Shown: one piece after another, positions 50,768 to 64,000 of the stretch
How positions within the stretch are numbered: the first letter of the stretch is position 1
Layout of the letters: each line of letters starts with the position of its first letter
DNA from: Ascaris suum
Lineage: Eukaryota; Nematoda; Chromadorea; Rhabditida; Ascarididae
Length of the DNA: 64,000 bases
Assembly: GCA_013433145.1 (NCBI GenBank)
Contig: CM024174.1
Coordinates: 9,766,336 to 9,830,335 of the forward strand
Reading direction: 5' to 3'
Translations under genes and position numbers: made by a program
The notes under the pieces: model-generated
The model's database searches: none
What the model was told of the DNA's origin: nothing
The model's input: only the letters and a program-made list of their open reading frames with translations

Positions 50768-51230
50768 CTATCGGGAACATGAATGTTTGAGGACTGAAGA
50801 TGTTGCCGAAGAAGTTTGAAACAGGTCAACTTGTTGACCTGCTGGCAATGTCCACGCATTCGCTCCATCAGTAGTTTTTCCTCGCGCGGTTTTAGTGGGT
50901 ATTGAATTACTGTGCATGAATTTTGCATTACATTCTCTCGTGCACAAATATTTCTGAGCGTGTTTGGCATTGATGCTACCACTTGGCTAATGGGCGGCAT
51001 TGCGAGAAAAAAAGGATATATACCAGGTTCGATAGAACATATTTCAAACTGCTTTTCTTTCTTTTTACCAGCCTGTTAGTGCCATTCGACACGTAGAAGG
51101 ATAAGCGATTGCACAGCAATATCATTTCATTAAAGTATTCTAAGGCATCAGAGCAACAAAAGGCAAAATGTTTGTTCTGTGGCTCCTGGAGTTCCCATCT
51201 TATGTTTTTTAAGAGCACCAGCCGTAACAT
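50768..51230 (-). CDS. Two-exon gene candidate, unknown, about 126 residues
   Basis: Exon 1 (51230-51069) starts at an ATG and reads MLRLVLLKNIRWELQEPQ, then CCSDALEYFNEMILLCNRL, ending CTG|gtaaaa in phase 0. An 82-base intron ends in cccattag. Exon 2 (50986-50768) reads PSGSINAKHAQKYLCTREC and is Ser/Thr/Ala-rich to TAG. Two other frames over exon 2 are also open, so the frame choice depends on the acceptor. No signal peptide and no known domain. Confidence 0.25.
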
Positions 51231-54145
51231 GGCCAAACGTTTGAATATTCTTCGGTTAGCCGTTGCGTCGATAGCGGTCTAATCTTAGCGCGTAAAAGTA
51301 TAGCGCATAACACACGAGTGCAACGTGCTAAGAAAAATACTTCCCACTATTAAGAGCAGCAATTCGTCGGATGGACTGTCTAACCGTGCTTCGAGCTTGA
51401 ACCATGTCGTGAAGAATTTTTTCAACACTTCGTTTCTGACGAGCACTTCTTTGACACGGTTTTGCACCTCTCAGTGGTAGATGAAAAACAGATCATTAGA
51501 TGGACTAAATCTATTGCTTTCTGTTCTAGGAGTGAATTTTTTTTTTTTGATATTTTATAAGTTCTTGCGATCGATAACAAAATACAACGTCCAATGAATC
51601 CGATGACACATTGATGCATTTATTTTCCTTACAATAATCGAATGCCGCCCACGTTGGTTATTAATTGCCACTGGCGCACGGAGATCCGTTCATGCTAATG
51701 AACCGGAAGTTATTGGTGTTAGCGAGAATTATAAAAGCGTCTTTCTGCCTTAAATTCCACTTGTGTCTTCGCAAAAACAAATGGTGGAAATGGTTAAGAA
51801 AAGAAGCGAGAGAAATTGCGAACAGTCGGTTGCTAATTGAATTCGGATTTTACGTGACACTTGTTAAACGATGGCGAGCATGAGCTTCATCGTGAAGCTG
51901 TTTTCTTCTCACTGAGCTTATTGTAATTTTTTCTTTTCCTCATCACTTTTATGGATTATATTCTAGCAACGATCTTGAAAGGAACTCACACAATTAGAAC
52001 GTGCACATCTGGGCAAGAAGAATGAATGGAAAGTGGTGAAAATCCCTCAAAGTATTTCCGTTGTTCCGAATGATTTTTGGCATCCGATCGTCTTAACTTG
52101 GGAACATAATAGTGAAAACTTCGAGTGTATAAAACATAGTAACAGACAAAAAATATTGGATAAGAGACACAACGAATGAACGATAAAGCAGCGTGATGGC
52201 GTTTATTTGAAGAACGCTGATTTCCTCAATGATTTTGACCAAAAATATTTTACATCTATACTCAAATTGGCCTCTATGTATGGATGCCTAGATATGCGAT
52301 TATTCGCGTGACGCCATCGTTTCTTTCGGATTAGTTCATCGTGTTTCGACAAAAGATTTTGCGAGTACAGTTCAATTCGTGAAAGAGGATTGCGATGGCG
52401 AACGGAGCGGATGTGGGAAAGCAGTTACGAATACGGCAAAAACGTGGGGGCGCCTTCTGATGGAAACGAGTAGGCGTATTAGTGGCAAATTTTAGCCGGA
52501 TTTATCTTGGTGAAACTCAATACGGTTGTGCCATTAAAAGCACTGCACCGGTGCACCGCACGTCAATCAATCGTCGTTGCAACAAGTCAGGATTGCGCCG
52601 TGTGGAACAGTGGTGCAATCTTCAACACGCTGCTCCATCGCCAGAACACTTGTGTGAGTGCGCAAGTTTGCCTCAAGGGTGGATTTTTTTGAACTGTCTC
52701 TTCAACACAGAATGAACTTATGTTGATTTTGTTATCTTCTCAGTAACTACATGGCCTAGTCTTTCAGTCTCGTGGAGCACAGTGTTACTCCTCCACAAGC
52801 TGCTTGCCGAGGCCTAGTATGTTGCATAGAATTTTGTTCGCGTTCGACGCAAACTCTCCATTGATAAATTTAGGAATGTTTCTGACTTCAGATTTCATAC
52901 CAATGTGATACAATTTTCATAAGAACATGTCTGCTGCAGGCAATACCGAAGTCATCCCGTTTGTATATTTGCCCATTAATGCTTGGTATTGAAAACGTTG
53001 CATGATGACGTCTAGCAGTGTTCCTTATACGAATAGCTGCTTGAAATGTTGTAAATCCTCTTTAACTTGCCAATAAGAACTTCTCGTTTCTGTGAAAAAA
53101 AAAGTTTAATACAACTCATTGAAAGTAATTACTTCGCGAGTGACTTATTACCATCATTAATACTATTGCCAATTGGATGGTTTCCACGCAAATCGATTAG
53201 GTAAGTTGTTAATTTCAGTTATACCATTTTGCATCGTAAATGAACCGATTGGAAATTTCCGATGCCAAGCTATACACATAAATTTTTGAAGTGTTGCGCG
53301 ATCGTTGTATAAATTACTACAGGATATTCACCACAAATATGACATAAAAATTATTGAGCGATACACATGAATGTGATGAAGCAGAAAAAAACGCGCAAGA
53401 GAAGACGATATCGATGGTAGCCTTTATTCTTTGACCTGTCGTTTCGATCCTTACATCAAACATCTGCAATCGAATTTGACGAGCGGAGAAGCAGCCATAG
53501 CTCACAAAATTCTCCTCCGAAATCGTAAATTTCGGATGTATTTCTTAAGTTACACGTCCTAAAACTGAAGCATAAGAAAAAATCGACTTTTTTAAAATTA
53601 ATATGGCGTCCGCTAGTCACAGGCCCAGTTATTAATAGCATAGCTGCTGAGGCAAACAGCTTCATCGTATATCAGAATATTAGTATGACTGTTCGCTTTG
53701 GACGCCTTGATGTACGAAGCACCTGAGAAGCCAGACATACACGCCATCTCAATTCCCATTGCTCCCAGCATATACCGTGCAAGGACATGAGAGACGAAAT
53801 AAAACTGGAACTGTTCAGCCGACCACTTCCGGATATTGCTCTTCATTTGTGGCACACAGTGTCATACGACTATCCAAAGTGCCATTTATTGTGGATCAAT
53901 GGAGACCTCTGTCAACATATGAGCGATGGATCAGAAAGCGAAGTAACAGAAAAAGGCATAATAATTTGGATACTAGCGCAGTCCAAGCAGATATAAAGAA
54001 ACTGTCCTATGGGAGCTTGCCCCGTGATTTTATACACGCCTATTGAAATCCTAATTAATATGCACTATTGTCAATTTACATACAGCTTTAAGAAGCGTGC
54101 GCGTAAAGCTTTCTTCCAATTTCGTTTTTTCCTCATTGCACTTAC
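51231..54145. other. No supported gene
   Basis: Two overlapping plus frames at 52482-52715 are Cys-containing and richer in G+C but lack clear borders. The rest is ordinary AT-rich sequence. Confidence 0.4.
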
Positions 54146-54286
54146 GTGTGAAGAAGCATAGCGAAGTGAGGTACGTCGTACAGTATTATTTTTCTCCGGC
54201 TGACACAAGCTTTTTATCGAATTGATGCAGTGCTTTTGCGATTTTTGGCTGCGGTCCGCGCTTTGGTGCGGAATAAGGCAGTACAT
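54146..54286 (-). CDS. First-exon-like segment, unknown
   Basis: ATG at 54286 opens 47 codons to a strong donor CAC|gtaagtgc, phase 0. The peptide (MYCLIPHQSADRSQKSQK ... EKNNTVRRTSLRYASSH) is basic and Ser/Gln-rich with three Cys and no signal peptide. The downstream exon was not found. Confidence 0.28.
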
Positions 54287-56749
54287 GAGTGGCACGCATT
54301 GTCGGTTTGCTTCGTAGTCAACTGACGCTGACGGCGGAAACTCATAAAACTCATTGAACTGAGTCAGCAGGACTCTAAAGCGGAATCACCTTCGTGAAAC
54401 GAAGCATATAGCAATAAAAGTGAAGCAAAACGGTGGATAGGTCGCTACTGGATATGTTTATGGAGGCAACGAAAAGAATAATTCAAACAAAATGGGATGG
54501 TGGCAGAAAGAATTGCTTGATGTGACTAAAACAGATAAGACAAAGGAAAAACTTTGATCGGAGTGAACACATCTCCAATTCGAATGTTCAGGGGAGGTTA
54601 TTTATTTAACATTTAGATTTAACAGACTAAGGGAAGAAAGCGTATTCCTCGGTGAATATAGAAACTCAGCTCATACGCAGCGATTCTTAATCGCAAAATG
54701 CATATGCATCGCTACAATTCAGGTGTTCTCAACATGCCTTAAAGGTGTGTTAAGAATAAAAATGCAACGGCTGAAGCAGTTCAGAAAGTCACGGACGACC
54801 TGCACACAACCAGTGGAAGATGGGTGAAGGATGCACTTGTCTCTTTTGGCTCGAATGACTAACTTCCACGTCTGGCTTCCTATCTCAGTGGAAAGGCCGA
54901 GGCAATTCTTAGCGGACAGAAGTCAAGGTAGGGGTCTGCGTACCTTTACTAACCTCGTTCGAGGAAAATTCTCGTCACACCATGTCACGGGATTTGTGTG
55001 CCACGAGTTTTGAGAAATTCGGTGCGTTGTGCTTTTTGCTTGCGACCGCATGTGAAGGCAGAAAAGCTGCAAAGTGAAAATCAAATATTCAATGCATAGC
55101 ATTTTGCCGGCGACCTCGAATGGCGATACCAAAGTAAGAGCCTGAAATAACTTGCTCACAATCTGAATAACGTCAAGAATTCAAAATTTGCGGCACTTTA
55201 GCATAGAAGAATGCGGCATATCTCGACTGCAGCTGCAGAAGTAAGCAAATGTCGTGTCGACTTTTACGCTTTAAAACGTTACCATTTTTTAGCAGGGGAA
55301 TGGAAAATCCTCATGTCTCTCAATCGCAGGGAGCTCGAAGTGGCCTGTCTGCAGCACATGGAACTCTCGCTTTCGGCCAAGCTGCAGACGAGCTGAAAGT
55401 GGGACCCGAAACTCTGTTTCTGCGATGTAGGCAACGCCACCGTTTTCGGAAGGTCGGAGTAGGAGATAGACGATTGGCGCAAGGAGGGGCGGACTGATTT
55501 GTTTAAAAGTAGCAAGCATCTCACTTAGGCAGTAAAATTTGAGCAGACATCGATTTAAGTTTCTTGATAGCAGAAGGTGTTAATACACCTCACTCATTGC
55601 TCTTTCGACCTGGTTAGGTCCACTCTCTCAGTGAAACTCGGAGCCGTCGCATCGATCCTTACTACTTTATTTGAAGTATTTAAGAATGCTCCCCTCGTTC
55701 CCTCTCAGGATTTTTACCGATTAACATCTCTATAGCATGTTGAGGTCACGATTACTTTAATGATCCCACTAAGTCACCAATCCTAGATCGAATGCACATG
55801 TCCTTCTTTCTCACTGTCCTTCCTGCTGCTATCATTCATTAGATTAGCGACTTCAAAGCTAGAAGATATTCCACAACTGCTGACTAAAAGTTCTGAAAAG
55901 GCTAGTCGTTCAAATCAGCATCTCTAATACAACATAGAAGACCATTCATCAGGAACAATAGAAGTACAACGTAAGCGTGAGAGAATAAGGACAATGAATT
56001 GTCCAGTGAAACATATCGAGTGAATTTTCTCATCACCTTCAGTTATTCTGCTAAACTGTGTGGCATCAATAACATCAGATATTGAAACAGTTTCAATGTT
56101 CCAACTAACTTGTATCAATATCATTAACCATAGAAAGGGCACTTTACATATTGATCCCATCGTCTATAGGTGCTCAACATAACGAACCAATTTTTAAAGG
56201 ATTGATCTTTTTTTTCCAATCCTCTTCTTTTTTGATTGAATCAGGAAAAAATCTCTTATTTTTGTGCGTAATAGACGCCTTACGCAGAGTGGGAACATCA
56301 ACCTTTTATGCTATTGATTCGTTATTTAGATCGGAACAAGAAACAAATATCTTCTTCATTGTCAGCATTCGGCATTATAAAGTTACTGATCGAAGAAATA
56401 ATTCAGATCCGTTAAATTGTACGCTCGAGAATCTTCCTGAAAGAGATGATCGAAAACCATCTAAAACAAAGTCAGTATAAATTCTCTGTGGCACTCTAAC
56501 AAAGAATATCTTTGGCTAATTTGCTGTGTCATACCTTGTATTATTAAATGATATCCTATCACAACACGTTCATGACTATGGGCATATAAAGCAGCTTCCG
56601 AGTCGTTCCTTCTGTTAATTGCTTTCATGGGCATATTATTACATGATAATGGTTGGAGCGATAGGCTATAGGAATGCAAATTTTAGAGGGACGAATCAGA
56701 CTGCTCGGCTAAATGCGCAACGTGTTGCGAGTTCCGTCACGCGAGGGCT
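54287..56749. other. No supported gene; one G+C-rich island
   Basis: Bases 55290-55500 are distinctly richer in G+C and open in four frames, which suggests an exon or a mobile-element fragment whose frame cannot be chosen by eye. Confidence 0.4.
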
Positions 56750-56949
56750 TCAGGTTATTATAAGATCTCTACCAACTTGCAACAGGGGGCGGTTGATTGC
56801 GATATCATCGATGCGGCTATTTGTGTGTGTGGATACAGCTGTTTGCTTGACAGTTTCAGATCCAGAACCACAGAAATTCCAGAAATGAAATCTAGTTAGG
56901 GTAAGTTGCTCCATAGGGTTGTGTCTGCTGCATTTAACAACCTCATATA

Positions 56950-57000
56950 TTGATCTACTGCGAAAACAATTATCGACAGTTGGATCTCCTGAAAAATTGC
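56950..57000 (-). CDS. Exon-like segment, unknown
   Basis: A strong minus acceptor (gcaatttttcag) opens DPTVDNCFRSRSIYE before GAG|gttgtt. The frame also stays open to 56750 without splicing (MEQLTLTRFHFWNFCGSGS). Unknown product. Confidence 0.18.
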
Positions 57001-57399
57001 GAGCAGTGCGCAACTAGTCCGCTAAGCATTTTACGCCGATCAAATTGCAAAACGACGATTAATTTTTGGAACATTTCTAGCTAACGATGGATCGACTGAA
57101 ATATGAATTTATTATTGAGTAGATTTTAGTATTTAACCGCAATTTGTGAAATCGGTTGGTCTAGTGGGCATTACATTACTGCAAAGGCAGGTTTCGTTTA
57201 CGCTGCTCTAGCTCTCGATCCAATTTGTTAGTAATGCATCTTTCGTTAAGGATCTTTATATGTGACGTGAGGTAAATCTCGGCCTTTGGAGAAGAATTTA
57301 AGAGGTCTGAAATATCATGCAAATTTTATCGTAATGACCGAAATTTTATCACCCTCAAGTACACTTGTTGTTTGAGTGAGCTTTCGCACATTGCACGGG

Positions 57400-57560
57400 C
57401 GTCTGCGTCGTACATGTATGTCCCTTCGCGCATATGCGTTTGCGCGTGGGTGTGTATACGTGCGTGTGCGCGTCGCTAGATATATGTGCAGTTGCGTATG
57501 TTCAAATGTAAGTGCGGGTATATTTGTGCATAAGTGCCTGTGCGGGTATGCGTGATTTTA
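57400..57560. repeat. Degenerate TG/CG-rich alternating tract
   Basis: A stretch dominated by alternating purine-pyrimidine steps (tgtgtatacgtgcgtgtgcg and similar), far richer in GT and CG than its surroundings. It is probably a decayed (TG)n repeat and is capable of left-handed DNA. Confidence 0.6.
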
Positions 57561-57644
57561 TCTCCGCATATCTACTTGTTTATCAGTGCACTGGCTGTAC
57601 TTGAGAACTACAAAAGGTAGACCTGCCAAATTCAGGAGTGTAAT

Positions 57645-57805
57645 TCATACCACGGGAGTGTCCTCTACGTTCTCATTTAGGTTCGTTTTGCAATTTCTGA
57701 AAGAATTGTGGTCCCCTTCCCCATCTATTCTGGGATTCGCCATACACAGTATTTCAATTCCTTGAGAGTGTCTCAAGAGGAGGACGAACGCGCTGCTAAT
57801 CACAC
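57645..57805 (-). CDS. Terminal-exon-like segment, unknown
   Basis: Strong acceptor cctttcccaatttag, phase 1 in, 52 codons and TGA. It begins hydrophobic (VISSAFVLLLRHSQG) and becomes Asn/Asp/Glu-rich (NCKTNLNENVEDTPVV). It is probably the last exon of a minus gene beginning near 58330. Confidence 0.3.
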
Positions 57806-58064
57806 CTAAATTGGGAAAGGCTTTATTCGTTCCACGCAATTCTCTATTTTCTGTGTTTGATAAACAACAACAAAAATTTTCGCGGCGCAGACGGATTACG
57901 CATGGTAATGTAAAGTTTGAAGTGTGAGGGGATGGAATTGATTACGTCACTCAAATAAATCTATAAAAATCTCCGTTACGAACACTGGACCTGAAAGCGC
58001 TCTGAGAAGGATTCTTGTGGCGCAAAAGCTGTGCTAACTGCTACGTTAGTGCCAACATCCTCAC

Positions 58065-58109
58065 CTTTCCTCCTCCTCCCTTGCTCCTTCTTTTCCCTCT
58101 CTATGAGCA
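58065..58109 (-). CDS. Small exon-like segment, unknown
   Basis: Forty-five bases between gattgcgcag and AAG|gtgagg, phase 2 in and out, reading AHREGKEGAREEEE. The phase fits the 14-base first exon at 58317. Purine-rich low-complexity sequence makes chance openness likely. Confidence 0.15.
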
Positions 58110-58316
58110 CTGCGCAATCTTTGGAAAATTAGACGAATGCACAAGCGTTTCCTCTCCGTTTTTTTTTTTAGAAATGAGCCCGCAGTCGATATATATTTTG
58201 TCTTTTATTATAATACGGTCACTCAGTAAATTTATTGCTCATCGTAACGTCGATATTATAATCATTCGCCACTAATATTTATTCCTTATTTGACTGTTGA
58301 ACGGCCTTACACTCAC

Positions 58317-58330
58317 CTTGTAGTCTGCAT
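58317..58330 (-). CDS. Possible 14-base first coding exon (MQTT)
   Basis: The ATG follows directly on an excellent acceptor (aacattcatttcag), and the exon ends AAG before an excellent donor (gtgagtgt), phase 2. Such a tiny first coding exon behind a trans-splice site is seen in nematodes. The chain to 57645 requires an additional phase-2 to phase-1 exon. Confidence 0.2.
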
Positions 58331-59818
58331 CTGAAATGAATGTTACTTGCGTGCAAAAGCGAAAATCTGTGAATCTCCTGCATCCTAAAGGAACCGTGCT
58401 GTTTTTGTGTTGTTTTCAAGTTGTCGTAATCCTAACGTGCAATAGCACACCTCATTCCCTTTTGTCTTCTCGGAGCTGTAGCTAAGAACTCTAACTCAGG
58501 CAAGCCATTGGAACCGAATTCATGTAATTGGTTGCAAGATGAAAAATGAAAAGCCCCACGGCCAAGTTATCTGTACTTTTATCTCCACTTTCCACTGAAA
58601 TATGAACATCTGCGATGCTTGTTCTTCGATCAGTTCTATGCGAGCAAAGAACTTTTTTGCAACTAATATTGCAGGCATAGGAAAGCTTATTATCGCTTAT
58701 GTGTTCTCCGAATGTCTTAGCAGCTGATTCATCCGCTGAGTTGAATTGCACCGCCCGTGCTATTTTAATCTAGCGCATCGTCACAACAGCTTCTCAGGGG
58801 CGTTTTCCTACTTCATTCCCTGTTCTTCACCTTCTAGCTCAGTGACTATGCAAACGATTTGCATACGCAGAGGTTTTTACAGAATATCAAACAACAGTTT
58901 GTTTCTACGGACGTTGGCGAACCATCTCGAAGGAAGTTTTGAAAAATGAGAGTGCCGTGCAAATTATGCCCACTAAATTTCATGAATTCACCTCAGCAGT
59001 GATTCGATAATTTGCTTCCACATAAATCTGTAGAAATCTCATGAAAATGGTTTGTAGGGAAATCAGTGCAAGAGAAAGCGGGAGGTCGAAGACGTTTCTT
59101 CTTAAAACAAATAATCTTACATAGCCGGCTGTCACCTGTACGGAACAGGGTCTCGTTAGACCTGTGAGAGGCCTCTCATCCATGTAGGTAGGGAGCAGGG
59201 AGCTGAAATCATCGTTATGATTGACAGTGCATTGACCTATATTGCAATTATCAATACTTTTTGTGTTTGTGTCTAAAATAGCGGAACCTTAACTGCTGCT
59301 CTGTACCTAGCAACTAAAAGCGATAATAGGAGCAACGGAAATATTACTGTCTAGAACTTGAACGTTTTCACTGATAAAAATAGACCAAAAGCTAAACCAC
59401 ATAGAAAATTGAAAACAAAGAAAATTGCGAAGTGAAATATCGAATGTGCCTTTGCATGATCGGCAAAGAGCAACCGCAGTATTCAGCTGAGTATAGGGAC
59501 ATTGGAGCTGACACTCCAGGGAGTTTCCTGCGTTTGGACGTCTTATTAAATTTCCACCGTGATTTGTTGCATTCATTCGCACTTGAAAAATTCCACATCT
59601 TCTAAGTTCTACTGAGTACGAAACCATGTCCTTTAAGTGGTCAGCAGTATGTTTTTGCACTGTTATCGCAGGTGTTAATGAACTGCTGGTTCGCGTTGAC
59701 CACTGCAGGGTGTGCTAACGCCTCAGTTCTACAACCGCTGCTGTAATGCAAGGAGTAACCATTTGTTGATAGGAGCGATGCTGTGTTACTTCAACGAAAA
59801 TGAGAAAGTTTCAAGCGA

Positions 59819-59824
59819 TTTATT
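59819..59824 (-). terminator. Polyadenylation signal AATAAA
   Basis: The minus strand reads gacAATAAAtcg shortly after the TAA of the open segment ending at 59843. The spacing is right for a nematode 3' end. The motif is common in AT-rich DNA, so the support is moderate. Confidence 0.3.
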
Positions 59825-59842
59825 GTCGGTTACATTTAAGTC

Positions 59843-60094
59843 TTAACCAGCGATATGCAGACTTCTACGCAAGTAAATGTCTTTCCACGCTCCGAGGTCG
59901 AGACTCTTTACGAACTCACCAACACAAGTAATTCCCGTTCTACCTGCTGTGATTAGTTCAGCGTTAGTCGGCAATAGACGAATGACCGTTTCACTGGAAT
60001 GAAATGTATAAGTGAATTCGTGCCGTTTGCGTATTTCAAAAGCTGCGGAAACAAATGGCATAGGAGCTGTTCGCAAGATTCGACACTTCAGATG
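59843..60094 (-). CDS. Terminal-exon-like segment with polyadenylation signal, unknown
   Basis: From acceptor gtaattag, 83 codons read KCRILRTAPMPFVSAAFE ... AELITAGRTGITCVGEF ... KDIYLRRSLHIAG to TAA. An AATAAA (59819-59824, minus) follows 18 bases after the stop, supporting a 3' end. A gtgagt inside the segment could be a donor instead. Adjacent minus sequence 60147-60361 may be an upstream exon. Confidence 0.27.
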   Translation of the reverse strand, partial: HLKCRILRTAPMPFVSAAFEIRKRHEFTYTFHSSETVIRLLPTNAELITAGRTGITCVGEFVKSLDLGAWKDIYLRRSLHIAG

Positions 60095-60146
60095 CTAATT
60101 ACATGAAATTCATGAAACCTCAAAAGGCGGAAACTCGAGAAGAATT

Positions 60147-60361
60147 TCAAAGAACTAATCCATGAACGCAAATTGAAACGGATGAAGTGATTTCCATTTT
60201 TCGATGGTCGGCTGATGAGGAGCGGCTGGCAGTTGGAACGAATGAAGTTTGCCACCCGCTTGACACCTCGTTGTTGGCTGGAATAAAGCGTAGCCATAGA
60301 GCGATTTGCTGCTTGGTTGTATAGCATACAGTCGGTATCGAAGCAAACTTCGTGATTACTG
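60147..60361 (-). CDS. Exon-like segment, possible CUB-domain end
   Basis: Acceptor ttaattcgcag, phase 1 in, 70 codons to TGA. The stretch IALWLRFIPANNEVSSGWQT followed by SFVPTA resembles the last strands of a CUB domain (hydrophobic-F then G-W/F-x-x-x-F/Y). Two other minus frames and one plus frame are also open here, so the reading is uncertain. Confidence 0.2.
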
Positions 60362-60941
60362 CTGCGAATTAAATGCATTAAGCATTAGTAAAAGAAATCC
60401 GCCTGGCGAACCTGACAGATTCTCATACACACTCTACTATATCCAACAAAATCCTGGCACATATGTTTTTAGCCAACGATACAAAATAACTTCTTCGAAA
60501 TTTACTCACCATGCTACCGAAGTTTTATTACAAGAAATTGCAAGCTGGGTAAGCGAGGTTCATGCGTCACCTATTGCTGAAAGGCACGCTGAAACTGACG
60601 TGCGACGAAAGTTTTCTACAGTACGGCAGTTGAAATTGGTTAAAGACTTTTTGATTTTTTTGTGAGTGACAGTTTGGCAGTCATTCATAATTGCTAGAAG
60701 CGCGCTTCTCCTCCTCTCTTGCATCATTTCACGTTAGCCACTCTTTTAAAGTCTGCATACGTGTCCTCCTTCCTTCCCAATTTTGTAGAAGAACTACCAT
60801 GAGAGAACCTTCGTCCGCTTCTGCAAATTTGCTCATGCAATGCGCATTATGGCACCTTCGCATTCCTATATTTCCACTCCTTTCAGTTTTCATCGTAGAT
60901 CGGTCCGATGGTGGAACCTCTGGGAAACCGTGCTGGACGAG
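60300..60941 (+). CDS. Alternative plus-strand two-exon candidate, unknown
   Basis: Segments 60300-60548 (ending TGG|gtaagc) and 60789-60941 (acceptor ttttgtag, donor GAG|gtacca) are open in phase 0 and would join in frame across 240 bases. They read DRFSYTLYYIQQNPGTYVF and FCKFAHAMRIMAPSHSY ... RWWNLWETVLDE. This competes with the minus-strand reading of the same region; at most one is likely correct. Confidence 0.2.

Positions 60942-64000
<3,059 letters not shown>

Noticed and set aside
57152..57235. tRNA-like A box (TGGTCTAGTGG)
   Set aside because: No matching B box at the right distance and no cloverleaf pairing; at most a decayed tRNA-derived repeat.

Overview
The window is eukaryotic and most likely comes from a strongylid (clade V, hookworm-like) nematode. 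The DNA is AT-rich. Exons are short and far apart, separated by introns of about 0.15 to 3.4 kb. Acceptors follow the nematode TTTTCAG/TTTTTAG form. One start codon lies eight bases behind a trans-splice-like acceptor. The best-supported gene belongs to a Gln/Cys-rich secreted family typical of nematodes. There are no operons of bacterial type, rRNA genes, CRISPR arrays or convincing tRNA genes.

Two multi-exon genes could be assembled by eye, and in both every junction keeps the reading frame. (1) Positions 12932-22934, plus strand, six exons, about 708 residues: a secreted Gln/Cys-rich protein with a signal peptide, a basic cleavage-like site (RAKR), a CxC-repeat region, about 19 copies of a C-x3-C-x3-C-x3-C module separated by Gln/Val linkers, and a basic C-terminus. 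It resembles the ABU/PQN (APPG) cuticle-associated proteins of Caenorhabditis. (2) Positions 39190-43534, plus strand, five exons, about 127 residues: a signal peptide, a very short ectodomain with exactly six cysteines (C...C-x5-CC-x3-CC), one membrane span and a Tyr-rich tail ending in a PPxY motif. This is the architecture of Shisa/WBP1/VOPP1-like (STMC6) membrane adaptors.

The rest of the window holds scattered exon-like segments: open frames bounded by plausible splice sites and coding-like in composition, but without a recognised family. They lie at 7988-8194 (+), 10042-12095 (-), 24885-26011 (-), 46272-47364 (+), 49044-50049 (-), 50768-51230 (-), 54146-54286 (-), 57645-58330 (-) and 59843-60941 (strand unresolved). 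They are given with low confidence because several are also open in other frames. A decayed coding stretch with three in-frame stops lies at 2970-3436 (-).

Three long pure (AT)n microsatellites are present at 9.2, 26.4 and 62.5 kb. The one at 26.4 kb is the centre of a perfect palindrome of about 168 bp. The remaining sequence is intron or intergenic DNA with homopolymer tracts and no visible genes. Together, the two main genes suggest a locus with a structural matrix/cuticle protein and a small membrane adaptor; nothing in the sequence links them functionally.
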